From Fibrobacter sp. UBA4373 (GTDB lineage: Bacteria > Fibrobacterota > Fibrobacteria > Fibrobacterales > Fibrobacteraceae): a stretch of DNA of 34,816 bases. The notes beneath the pieces are model-generated. The model had not been told where the DNA came from. It did not search any database and worked only from the letters and a program-made list of their open reading frames with translations. Location of the stretch: contig DGSB01000047.1 of assembly GCA_002390045.1 (NCBI GenBank), positions 1-34,816 on the forward strand. The letters run 5' to 3'. The translations under genes were made by a program, and so were the position numbers. Below are positions 17,009 to 24,121 of the stretch, piece by piece; the first letter of the stretch is position 1, and each line of letters starts with the position of its first letter.

Positions 17009-17899
17009 GTGGAAGAAAAATTTCGCAGAGCGATTCGGAAGATGACGGGAACGAGCCTTCTCGGTCTAGGCTTTCGCTTGGATCGTGCCTCGGAACTTGC
17101 GAGTCTTTCCCAGGCGATGGACATTCGCTGGTCCATTGCGCTTTACGAACATTTGGATGCTGCCGAATCCAATCCAGAAGAGATGATGGCGGGCAGCGAA
17201 ATGATTTCCAACGGCAAGACCGCATGGAAAATCGCTGCGGAAGATTTCCCGATCATTCTCGATGAATACCGTCAAAAATTTGAAGAGTTCCGTGCCAAGT
17301 GGATTCAACGTTTTGCGACGGACGAAATCACCCGCATGCTTTCACAGAACCAGTACATTGTCCGCGATGATGAAGGCTGGTACTTTACGGCGACGGCAGA
17401 AAAGCTCCGCAACCTTTACTTTTCGACCATCCACTTGATGGTTGGCGATGCAGAAAAATTGCTGGTGAATCTTTCGGGGCGTGTCGAACATATGCAAGAC
17501 AAGCTTTCTCGCTTGTGGTACAAGGAAAGCGCAGTCGATGCATCGTCCAAAATTTTGCCCGCACTAGAATCGGCTTTGCGTTCTAGCGAGTATGCTTTGA
17601 CATCTCGTTTACGCGCCTCTTTGGCAGGTATTTCACGAAATCGTTTTATGGCGGAATTTAAACCGCCACGCGAAAAGCGACATTTCCAAACGGCTCGTTC
17701 CTGTGCAAAGAATGTTGGAGCTAACAATGCGAATATCGCTTATGAAAACGCGTTCCTTGCCTTTACCGATGATTTTTGCGACTACGCACAAGGCTTGACG
17801 CTCTTTATCGGAAAATGGTATCGCGACAAATGGCTTTTATATCTGCGCGGATTTTCGCGTGGACAGTTGGATCTTTTTACTCATAAAACCGTGGGATAA
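17009..17899 (+). CDS. Unknown helical protein heading the motor gene set
   Basis: A 296-residue protein with no signal peptide and no obvious membrane helix; the sequence is helical and charged (EEKFRRAIRKMTG, EDFPIILDEYRQKFEEFRAK, RASLAGISRNRF), so it is probably cytoplasmic. I recognise no domain and see no nuclease, helicase or ATPase motif. The start is a GTG at 17009, preceded by a purine-rich GGGGATCAGGA; no better ATG lies upstream. It ends two bases before the MotA/ZorA-like gene, so it is very likely co-translated with it and may be a partner or effector of the motor. The C-terminus has an aromatic-rich segment (FIGKWYRDKWLLYLRGF). Confidence 0.6.
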   Translation: MEEKFRRAIRKMTGTSLLGLGFRLDRASELASLSQAMDIRWSIALYEHLDAAESNPEEMMAGSEMISNGKTAWKIAAEDFPIILDEYRQKFEEFRAKWIQRFATDEITRMLSQNQYIVRDDEGWYFTATAEKLRNLYFSTIHLMVGDAEKLLVNLSGRVEHMQDKLSRLWYKESAVDASSKILPALESALRSSEYALTSRLRASLAGISRNRFMAEFKPPREKRHFQTARSCAKNVGANNANIAYENAFLAFTDDFCDYAQGLTLFIGKWYRDKWLLYLRGFSRGQLDLFTHKTVG

Positions 17900-17901
17900 C
17901 A

Positions 17902-19713
17902 ATGACAAAATCTTCTCGGACTTTAATTATTTCCCTGATTGGTGCAATCGTTCTTGCGACCGGTGCCGTTTATTTTGGAGCTCCGCTTTTTGGCTGGCTC
18001 ATTATGATTGCCATTTTTGCAATCTACATCCTGACGTCGTGGAATATTTTCCGCGGCTTTGCGAATACGGCAAAAGAACGGGAACAGGCAAAGAAGTATG
18101 CCGATCTTTATAATGCAGGCAGTGCTCCGTCGAATGCGGAACTCGAAGCGGATGGAATTTTGAATTCCCGTGTTCGTTTCTTGAAAGATCTCGCTGCAAA
18201 ACAGGTAAAGGTTTCTGTCCAGGATCTTCCGTTCCTCAAGTCTACTTGGGTGTCGAAGGAAGAGGTTGCGGTGCGCAGCAATGGCGGGGTTGTCGTTCTT
18301 CTGGGCTTGATGGGCACCTTCTTTGGCTTGATGCTTTCGATTAACGCGGCGGGTTCTGCAATCGATACGAATGCGACTTCCGAAACGACTCTGGGCATTA
18401 TCCAGAATATTTTTGCGAGCATGAAGGGCATTTTTGGTTCTTCGCTTTGCGGCTTGTTTGCGGCTTTGGTTTTGAATACGATTCATGCATCTTATGAATC
18501 GGATCACGAAAATTGGATTGCGGAATTGGATGAATTTACGCTTTTCTATTTGATTCCAAAAGCTCGTTCTGCGGAAAATGAAGCGGCGAATGAAATCCGT
18601 CATTTGATTGAAACCGTGAAGGCGTCGGATGAATCCCGTGCGGCGGATTTCCGGAGCATTGTCGAAGCTTCGAAGACGGCAGAAGCTTCCCGTACCGCAT
18701 CTTTGGCGGCAAGCCTTTCCTCTTTGGAGCAGGCCCAAAAGCAGAACCTTTTGCAGTTGCAGCAGTCTTTGATGGAAAATGTTTCGAAGGCGAGCGAAAA
18801 GGCTTTGCTGGATCTTGCTCAGGCTCAAAAATCCGCGCTCGAAGGAATGCAGACTGCGGTTCAAAAACTTTCTGAGGAATTTGCCGAGGCTCAAAAGAAG
18901 GCCGCCATCAGCGTGGCCGAATCGGGCAAGTCTGCAACGGCGGAACTTCGCGATTCTCTGTCGCTTGTGACTTCGGGCCTTTCTGAAGAAATGCAGAAAC
19001 TTTCGACGAGTGTCAAGTCGATTGAATCGGGCGTCGTGGATGGTCTTGAAAAAGAAATTTCGAACCTCTCTTCGAGTGTTGCAAATTCGATTTCTTCCCA
19101 TCTGGATTTGCAGATGGCGAATTCGGGCGAACAGTGGAATTCCTTTATGGAATCCCTGAAGGCTTCGACCGAAAAGGTTGCCGAAGCGGAACAGAAGGGC
19201 CTCGAAGTGCTCCGCTCCGTGGCCGAAGACGTCGCATCGAAGGCGAACGATTCTACCGTGGGACTTTCGAATACGGTGACTTCTGAAATCGAAAGCCTTT
19301 CGCAGAAGGTCCAGACTTCATTTGCGGAACTTGCCAAGTCTTCGGAATCGCTTGTCGCTTCTCAGCAGGCTCTGATTACAGGTATCGACAATCGCGTCAT
19401 CAAGGAAAACGAATCGACGGAAGCGCTGGGTTCCAACATTGCGGAAGCTGCAAAGCTGATGCGCGTGAACCAGTCCGAATTTGCGGCGAACCTCGAAATG
19501 TTCGGCAAGGGAGTCGAAGCGGTGCTCTCGAAGCTTTCGGGCGATGTTCCGGAACGCGAAAACGAACAGAATTTTATCGAACAGTTGAATACGGCCTTGC
19601 AGTCGTTCCAGGAACGCTCTGGCGAAGTGCTGCTTGAAAATGCTTTGAAGACCCAGGAAATTCTCCTCGAAATCTTGGATCAGGTTCAGAAGGCTCCTAA
19701 GAAGGCGGAATAA
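17902..19713 (+). CDS. MotA/TolQ/ExbB-superfamily motor protein with long helical tail (ZorA-like)
   Basis: A 603-residue inner-membrane protein. Helices lie at about 7-25 and 29-48, then a cytoplasmic segment, then the conserved pair at about 129-148 (GGVVVLLGLMGTFFGLMLSI, matching the MotA/ExbB GLLGTFxG element) and about 172-195 (KGIFGSSLCGLFAALVLNT). After residue 219 there is a proline-free stretch to residue 549, rich in Ala, Ser, Glu and Lys, predicted to be a very long helix or coiled coil (about 330 residues, some 50 nm if fully helical). This architecture is that of ZorA rather than MotA, whose tail is short. It is followed three bases later by its MotB/ZorB-like partner. Function is inferred: pentameric ion-channel subunit of a rotary stator. 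Confidence 0.75.
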   Translation: MTKSSRTLIISLIGAIVLATGAVYFGAPLFGWLIMIAIFAIYILTSWNIFRGFANTAKEREQAKKYADLYNAGSAPSNAELEADGILNSRVRFLKDLAAKQVKVSVQDLPFLKSTWVSKEEVAVRSNGGVVVLLGLMGTFFGLMLSINAAGSAIDTNATSETTLGIIQNIFASMKGIFGSSLCGLFAALVLNTIHASYESDHENWIAELDEFTLFYLIPKARSAENEAANEIRHLIETVKASDESRAADFRSIVEASKTAEASRTASLAASLSSLEQAQKQNLLQLQQSLMENVSKASEKALLDLAQAQKSALEGMQTAVQKLSEEFAEAQKKAAISVAESGKSATAELRDSLSLVTSGLSEEMQKLSTSVKSIESGVVDGLEKEISNLSSSVANSISSHLDLQMANSGEQWNSFMESLKASTEKVAEAEQKGLEVLRSVAEDVASKANDSTVGLSNTVTSEIESLSQKVQTSFAELAKSSESLVASQQALITGIDNRVIKENESTEALGSNIAEAAKLMRVNQSEFAANLEMFGKGVEAVLSKLSGDVPERENEQNFIEQLNTALQSFQERSGEVLLENALKTQEILLEILDQVQKAPKKAE

Positions 19714-19716
19714 TCC

Positions 19717-20361
19717 ATGGCGAAGCGTCGCGAAGAAAGTCACTGGCTTGTTTTTACGGACTTGACTGCGGGTCTGCTTGCCCTGTTCATTCTTGCGTTT
19801 GTGGCGATGACAACGATGAAGGAAAAGAAGGCGGAAGCGTTGACGCGTACCGAGCAGGAAGTCGTGAGCTGCCAAGAAGAAATGCGCCGTGTTGCCAAGG
19901 AACGCAATGCGCTGCTTTCCCAGAGCTTAAAAGCGCCTCTTGAAAAGGGAATCATCGCTCTTGAAAACGGAAACATCCAGATTCAAGCTTCGTTCCTTTT
20001 TCCGCGTAATGGAGCGGATTTGACAGCGGAAGGCGTGAATATTATCAAGTCGATTGGTCAAGGCTTGCAAGACGTCTTGGATTCCGGAGACGCGATCATG
20101 GTTTCGGGTTTTACTGACGACACTCCGACCAATTCGCCGACATATACGAACTGGAATCTTTCCACGGAACGCGCGGTAAATGTGGTAAAAACATTGATTC
20201 AGCAAGGTTTTCCGGGTGAGCGTGTGTTTGCCGCCGGATTTGGTGAATTCCATCCGCGGGTACCGAATACAAGCGAAGAGAATCGACGCTTGAATCGTCG
20301 TGTAGAAATCGGCATTACTCCGATTCGCAAGTCGGAAGCGTCCGAGGTTGTGCAAAAATGA
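19717..20361 (+). CDS. MotB/ZorB-like OmpA-family stator protein
   Basis: A 214-residue protein. One N-terminal membrane helix (residues 11-31) carries Asp15 in the motif VFTDLTAGLLALF, corresponding to the ion-carrying Asp of MotB and ZorB. A short helical linker (32-70) leads to an OmpA-like peptidoglycan-binding domain (about 90-200) with SGFTDDTPT, the N-x-x-LSTERA helix, GFGEFHPRVPN, and a closing NRRLNRRVEIGI. That is the complete signature for peptidoglycan binding. No cleavable signal peptide, as expected for a stator subunit. It follows the MotA/ZorA-like gene by three bases and overlaps the next gene by four (ATGA). It should dimerise inside a pentamer of the partner. Confidence 0.82.
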   Translation: MAKRREESHWLVFTDLTAGLLALFILAFVAMTTMKEKKAEALTRTEQEVVSCQEEMRRVAKERNALLSQSLKAPLEKGIIALENGNIQIQASFLFPRNGADLTAEGVNIIKSIGQGLQDVLDSGDAIMVSGFTDDTPTNSPTYTNWNLSTERAVNVVKTLIQQGFPGERVFAAGFGEFHPRVPNTSEENRRLNRRVEIGITPIRKSEASEVVQK

Positions 20362-21044
20362 GCGAAACGTTAGACGCTGAATATCTTGCCTTGAAAGGCA
20401 AAGTAGACGAGCTCCGCAAAAAGGATCGCTTGCCGTATTGGCGTCTTGCTTATGCGGAATTTTCTCTTTCGCGAATCGGTGATTATATCGCTGTCGGCGG
20501 GGAAGATGAAGCGCACGAAATGATTTTGCGCTTGGATCGTTGGGTGGATGAGCATGAAAAGGAACTGGCTCGTTCTGCCAAACCGGCTCCGGCTAAAGTT
20601 TCCCTTTGGAATGCGGCTTCGATCGAAAAGGAATTGGCTCAGATTCAAACGATGCTGAATGCCAAAAATTATTTGATTCCTGTGGCGGAACGCATTTCAT
20701 TTTCGCATAATATGGATCGGGCAAAGGAACTCCTTTCAAAAGGAAAGTTCGACGGAGCCTATGCGGAACTGTTTTCCTTGCGCTCCCAGTTGATTTCTCG
20801 CTTGCATCGCTCTTACCGAGCCCGAGCAGCGATGATTCTTTATAGCCAGCATACTTCGGGATTTGGACATTCTCCTTCTGGAGCTGTCGTCGGGCCGTAC
20901 AATGCGGAACATACCCTGGAAAATGCGCTGTCTTTGGTCGGTGAACGTGACGCCATTTGGGTGGAAGATTTTTTGGAACTTTACGACAGTCTTTCCAAAA
21001 TTACAGAACGTTTGGCTCCGCAGGAACGCAAACGCCGTTCGTAA
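20358..21044 (+). CDS. Unknown helical protein closing the motor gene set
   Basis: A 228-residue protein with no signal peptide or membrane helix, mostly helical and charged. No domain is recognised. Its start overlaps the stator gene (ATGA), so it is translated together with it and is a likely cytoplasmic partner. Repeated helical pieces (SFSHNMDRAKELLSKGKFDGA, YAELFSLRSQLISRLHRS) suggest TPR-like or helical-bundle packing but not with confidence. It carries no helicase, nuclease or ATPase motif such as Zorya ZorC/D/E effectors. It ends the eleven-gene run; an AT-rich gap follows. Confidence 0.6.
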   Translation: MSETLDAEYLALKGKVDELRKKDRLPYWRLAYAEFSLSRIGDYIAVGGEDEAHEMILRLDRWVDEHEKELARSAKPAPAKVSLWNAASIEKELAQIQTMLNAKNYLIPVAERISFSHNMDRAKELLSKGKFDGAYAELFSLRSQLISRLHRSYRARAAMILYSQHTSGFGHSPSGAVVGPYNAEHTLENALSLVGERDAIWVEDFLELYDSLSKITERLAPQERKRRS

Positions 21045-21092
21045 GGATTTAGGGACTTTCTTTTAAGCTTTTCCGCTCGCTTTTAAAGTTAG

Positions 21093-21104
21093 ATTTAGCT
21101 AAAT
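21093..21104. promoter_or_regulatory. Perfect 12-bp palindrome upstream of the metal-handling pair
   Basis: ATTTAGCTAAAT is its own reverse complement and lies 36 bp upstream of the ATG at 21141, in the 96-bp gap after the motor genes. Its TTAGCTAA core recalls DtxR/IdeR-type iron boxes, though short palindromes arise often in AT-rich DNA. It may be an operator for a metal-responsive repressor of the FeoB-associated-like/HMA and copA genes. An AAAAGGAG ribosome site follows before the ATG. Confidence 0.35.
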
Positions 21105-21140
21105 TGTGAACAGGAAAAGTTGAATTAAAAGGAGCTTGTT

Positions 21141-21509
21141 ATGATCAATGTGATTATTATCGCGATTATTGTCGGTGCAATCTTTTTTGCGATTCGTTCA
21201 TCGATCATTCATTTTAAGGGCCAAGGTTCCTGCTGTGGCGGAAGCTCTGGCGGAAGTTGTGCTTTGGAAAAGAAACTCGACGGTGAAATCATTTTCAAGA
21301 AGAATATCAAAATCCAGGGCATGATGTGCGAAAATTGCGCTGCGCATGTGCAGAACGCTTTGAATGAAATTAACGGTGCGTCTGCCAAGGTGAATTTGAA
21401 AAAGGCCGTGGCAAAGTTTGATGCGATCCGCGAAGTCCCGGAAGAGGAAATTCGCATGGCGGTTGCCAAAGCGGGAAATTACAATGTGACTTCGATTGAA
21501 AATCGTTGA
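21141..21509 (+). CDS. FeoB-associated-like membrane protein fused to an HMA metal-binding domain
   Basis: A 122-residue protein. Residues 1-19 are one membrane helix, followed by a basic segment and a Cys/Gly-rich stretch (CCGGSSGGSC), which together resemble the small FeoB-associated Cys-rich membrane proteins. From about residue 50 it continues as a heavy-metal-associated (HMA) domain with MMCENC (C63, C66), then LKKAVAKFD and a final AVAKAGNY helix. So it looks like a membrane-tethered metallochaperone that could hand Cu(I) or another thiophilic metal to the CopA gene 21 bases downstream. The start ATG has an AAAAGGAG ribosome site. No specific precedent is claimed. Confidence 0.7.
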   Translation: MINVIIIAIIVGAIFFAIRSSIIHFKGQGSCCGGSSGGSCALEKKLDGEIIFKKNIKIQGMMCENCAAHVQNALNEINGASAKVNLKKAVAKFDAIREVPEEEIRMAVAKAGNYNVTSIENR

Positions 21510-21530
21510 TCCTTGAACGAGGCCTACAGA

Positions 21531-24056
21531 ATGAAAAAGTTTTCTGTAACAGGAATGAGTTGCGCCGCTTGCGTTTCCCGTGTGGAAAAAGCTGTCAAGG
21601 CGCTTCCCGGCGTGGATTCTTGCGCGGTGAGCCTTTTGACGAATTCAATGAATGTGAGCGGATCCGTTTCGCCGTCGGACGTCATTTCGGCGGTCGAAAA
21701 AGCGGGTTATGGTGCAACTCCTGCGGAAGCTTTTTCGGCAGAGAAAAGTTTGAAGCCAGCTGTATCAACGGCCACTCTTGAAAATAAAGAAATTCCCGTT
21801 TTAAGACGGCGCTTGATTGCGTCGCTCGTGTTCCTTGTTCCGCTGCTGTATTTTAGCATGGGACATATGATGTTCGGCTTTCCGTTGCCGAGCTGGTTTA
21901 TAAAGCCTTTGCCAAATCATGTAGCGATGGCTCTTGTGCAGATGACTCTTGCCGGGATCATTCTTGTTATCAATCAAAAATTTTTCGTGAATGGTTTTAA
22001 GGGGATCCTTCACCGGGCTCCGAATATGGATTCGCTTGTCGCTCTAGGCTCAGGTGTTTCTTTTGGATATAGTCTAGCGATCCTTTTTCAAATGACGCGG
22101 GCAGCACTGGTGGGCGGTGAAGTCCTCGCTCGAGAGTTCATGGATGCGTTTTTCTTCGAAGGCTCTGCAACGATTGTCACTTTGATTACCGTTGGAAAAT
22201 TACTCGAAGCGATTTCCAAAGGGCGAACAACGAATGCGCTGAAAGGCTTGATGGATCTCGCCCCGAAAACAGCGCGACTTGTGCTAACAGAAGACGGTAA
22301 GGAAGTCGAAAAAATCGTTCCCGTAGAACAGCTGAAAGTGGGCGACGTCTTTGCTGTCCGTCCGGGAGATAGCATTCCGGTAGACGGCTTTGTCTTAGAA
22401 GGAAGTTCTGCGGTTAATGAAGCCGCATTGACGGGCGAAAGTATTCCGGTCGATAAAACGGTGGATGACCGCGTTTCGGCGGCGACGATAAACCGTTCAG
22501 GATTTTTGAAGTGCAGGGCAACCCGCGTGGGCGAAAATACGACCCTTTCGAAAATCATTCAGATGGTTTCGGATGCGGCGGCGACCAAGGCTCCGATTGC
22601 TAAAATCGCAGATCAGGTGGCTGGAATCTTTGTACCCGTAGTCATTTCAATTGCGGTCGTGACGATTGGCGTCTGGATTTTGGCGGGTGCGGAGTTGGGC
22701 TTTGCTCTTGCGCGCGGAATAGCGGTGCTTGTCATCAGTTGCCCTTGTGCTCTTGGCCTTGCTACGCCTGTGGCGATAATGGTCGGTAATGGTGTCGGCG
22801 CCAAGAAAGGTATTCTCTTCAAGACGTCTGCGGCATTAGAAACGACTGGCCGTACAGAAATTGTGGTACTTGATAAAACGGGAACGATTACCCGTGGAGA
22901 ACCTGAAGTGACGAAAATTTTGCCGGCAGAAGGCGTTTCGGAAGAAGAACTTTTACAGCTTGCGGCAAGCCTTGAAGCGAAAAGCGAACATCCTTTAGCG
23001 AAGGCAGTCATGGTGAAAGCTGTGGATGTAGAACTGTCTGAAGTTTCGAATTTTACAGCGCTCCCGGGGAACGGGCTTTCGGCTAAAATTTTTGCCAACG
23101 GAAAACATGAATTTTTAATCGGCGGATCGTACAAGTTTATCGGTTCGCAAGTTTCTCTTTCCAAAGAAGTGGACGCTCAGGTGGAAGCTCTTTCTAGTGC
23201 TGGGGTGACTCCGCTTTTGTTTGTGAAGGAGGGACGCTTTTTGGGAATCATCGCTGTGGCGGACCCGGTGAAGCTAGATTCTCCGGCTGCGGTTTCGGAA
23301 CTTCGCCAGATGGGACTTCGCGTGGTGATGCTCACCGGCGATAATCTGCGGACTGCACAGGCGATTGCGAAAAAGGCGGGCATTGACGAGGTGATGGCGG
23401 ATGTCCTTTCGAATGAAAAGGATGCGGTCATTCAACGTTTGCAGGCGGAACTTGTCGCTGACGGTAAAAAAAATGCGAAGGTCGCGATGGTGGGGGACGG
23501 GATCAATGATGCGCCTGCGCTGACCCGTGCCGACGTGGGAATTGCGATTGGAGCGGGCACCGATGTGGCGATCGATGCCGCGGATGTGGTGCTTGTAAAA
23601 AACTCTCTTCGCGACGTGGTGACCGCGATCCGCTTGAGCCGTAAAACGATCCGGAACATCCATGAAAACCTTTTTTGGGCGTTTATTTACAACGTGATAG
23701 GCATTCCGCTTGCTGCGGGTTGCTTCTATCCTATCTTTGGTTGGACATTGAATGCGACGTTTGCCGCTTTCGCAATGAGCCTTTCGAGTTTTTGCGTTGT
23801 GACGAATGCACTACGCCTCAATTTTTTCAAAACTCAGGAGATTAACATGGCTAATACGAGAACCTTGAAAGTGGAAGGCATGATGTGCTCACACTGTGAA
23901 GCCCATGTAAAACAAGCCTTGGAAGCGCTGCCAGGAATCTTACTGGCGACTGCCGATCATAAAAAGAACATTGTCGAAATCGAATATTCGGAAATGCCTT
24001 CAGACGCGGATATCGACGCTGCGATTTCCAAAGCGGGATACAAGTTCAAAGGATAA
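21531..24056 (+). CDS. copA: Cu(I)-translocating P1B-type ATPase CopA with C-terminal HMA extension
   Basis: An 841-residue copper exporter. Residues 1-70 are an N-terminal HMA domain (GMSCAAC, C11/C14). Then come the membrane helices, the actuator TGES, the transport-site CPC (C404 to C406), the phosphorylation DKTG (D448), SEHPLAKA in the N-domain and GDGINDAPAL. Helix 7 has YN in FIYNVIG and helix 8 has MSLSS, the Cu(I) signature of the P1B-1 group. The frame does not stop at the usual end: after LRLNFFK it continues as QEIN and then M773, a full CopZ-like HMA domain (GMMCSHCEAH) to residue 841. The start ATG at 21531 fits the GAGG upstream better than the TTG at 21513. Confidence 0.93.
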   Translation: MKKFSVTGMSCAACVSRVEKAVKALPGVDSCAVSLLTNSMNVSGSVSPSDVISAVEKAGYGATPAEAFSAEKSLKPAVSTATLENKEIPVLRRRLIASLVFLVPLLYFSMGHMMFGFPLPSWFIKPLPNHVAMALVQMTLAGIILVINQKFFVNGFKGILHRAPNMDSLVALGSGVSFGYSLAILFQMTRAALVGGEVLAREFMDAFFFEGSATIVTLITVGKLLEAISKGRTTNALKGLMDLAPKTARLVLTEDGKEVEKIVPVEQLKVGDVFAVRPGDSIPVDGFVLEGSSAVNEAALTGESIPVDKTVDDRVSAATINRSGFLKCRATRVGENTTLSKIIQMVSDAAATKAPIAKIADQVAGIFVPVVISIAVVTIGVWILAGAELGFALARGIAVLVISCPCALGLATPVAIMVGNGVGAKKGILFKTSAALETTGRTEIVVLDKTGTITRGEPEVTKILPAEGVSEEELLQLAASLEAKSEHPLAKAVMVKAVDVELSEVSNFTALPGNGLSAKIFANGKHEFLIGGSYKFIGSQVSLSKEVDAQVEALSSAGVTPLLFVKEGRFLGIIAVADPVKLDSPAAVSELRQMGLRVVMLTGDNLRTAQAIAKKAGIDEVMADVLSNEKDAVIQRLQAELVADGKKNAKVAMVGDGINDAPALTRADVGIAIGAGTDVAIDAADVVLVKNSLRDVVTAIRLSRKTIRNIHENLFWAFIYNVIGIPLAAGCFYPIFGWTLNATFAAFAMSLSSFCVVTNALRLNFFKTQEINMANTRTLKVEGMMCSHCEAHVKQALEALPGILLATADHKKNIVEIEYSEMPSDADIDAAISKAGYKFKG
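23847..24056 (+). CDS. copZ: CopZ-like copper chaperone, possible internal start inside copA
   Basis: Within the copA frame an ideal ribosome binding site (AGGAG at 23836-23840, six-base spacer ATTAAC) precedes ATG 23847. Starting there gives a 69-residue HMA protein, MANTRTLKVEGMMCSHC..., which has the length and sequence of a stand-alone CopZ with MxCxxC. It is in the same frame as copA and no stop lies between. Either a copA stop was lost and the two products are now fused, or the site yields free chaperone in addition to the fusion. It carries its own start signal and domain, so I list it separately; whether it is expressed is not provable from sequence. Confidence 0.55.
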   Translation: MANTRTLKVEGMMCSHCEAHVKQALEALPGILLATADHKKNIVEIEYSEMPSDADIDAAISKAGYKFKG

Positions 24057-24074
24057 AATCCTTTGGGCAAAAAA

Positions 24075-24103
24075 GAAACCCGGCACGAACGCCGGGCTTT
24101 TTC
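24075..24103. terminator. Bidirectional rho-independent terminator between copA and argH
   Basis: CCCGGC (24079-24084), loop ACGAAC, GCCGGG (24091-24096), then CTTTTTC on the plus strand. The other side (AAAAAAGAAA) provides a T run for minus-strand transcripts, so it likely ends both copA and argH, which converge here. Confidence 0.85.
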
Positions 24104-24121
24104 GTTAGAATTTGAAAAAAA

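Noticed and set aside
17923..19101. Antisense reading frame over the ZorA-like gene (392 codons)
   Set aside because: Arg/Phe-rich shadow of the coiled-coil codons with no start signal.
17902..20361. Flagellar MotA/MotB stator
   Set aside because: No flagellar genes nearby, and the MotA-like tail of more than 300 residues is far longer than in flagellar MotA.
17009..21044. A complete Zorya defence system
   Set aside because: Only ZorA/ZorB-like genes are present; no ZorC, ZorD or ZorE-like helicase or nuclease motif was found in the flanking genes, so I report it as Zorya-like motor genes only.
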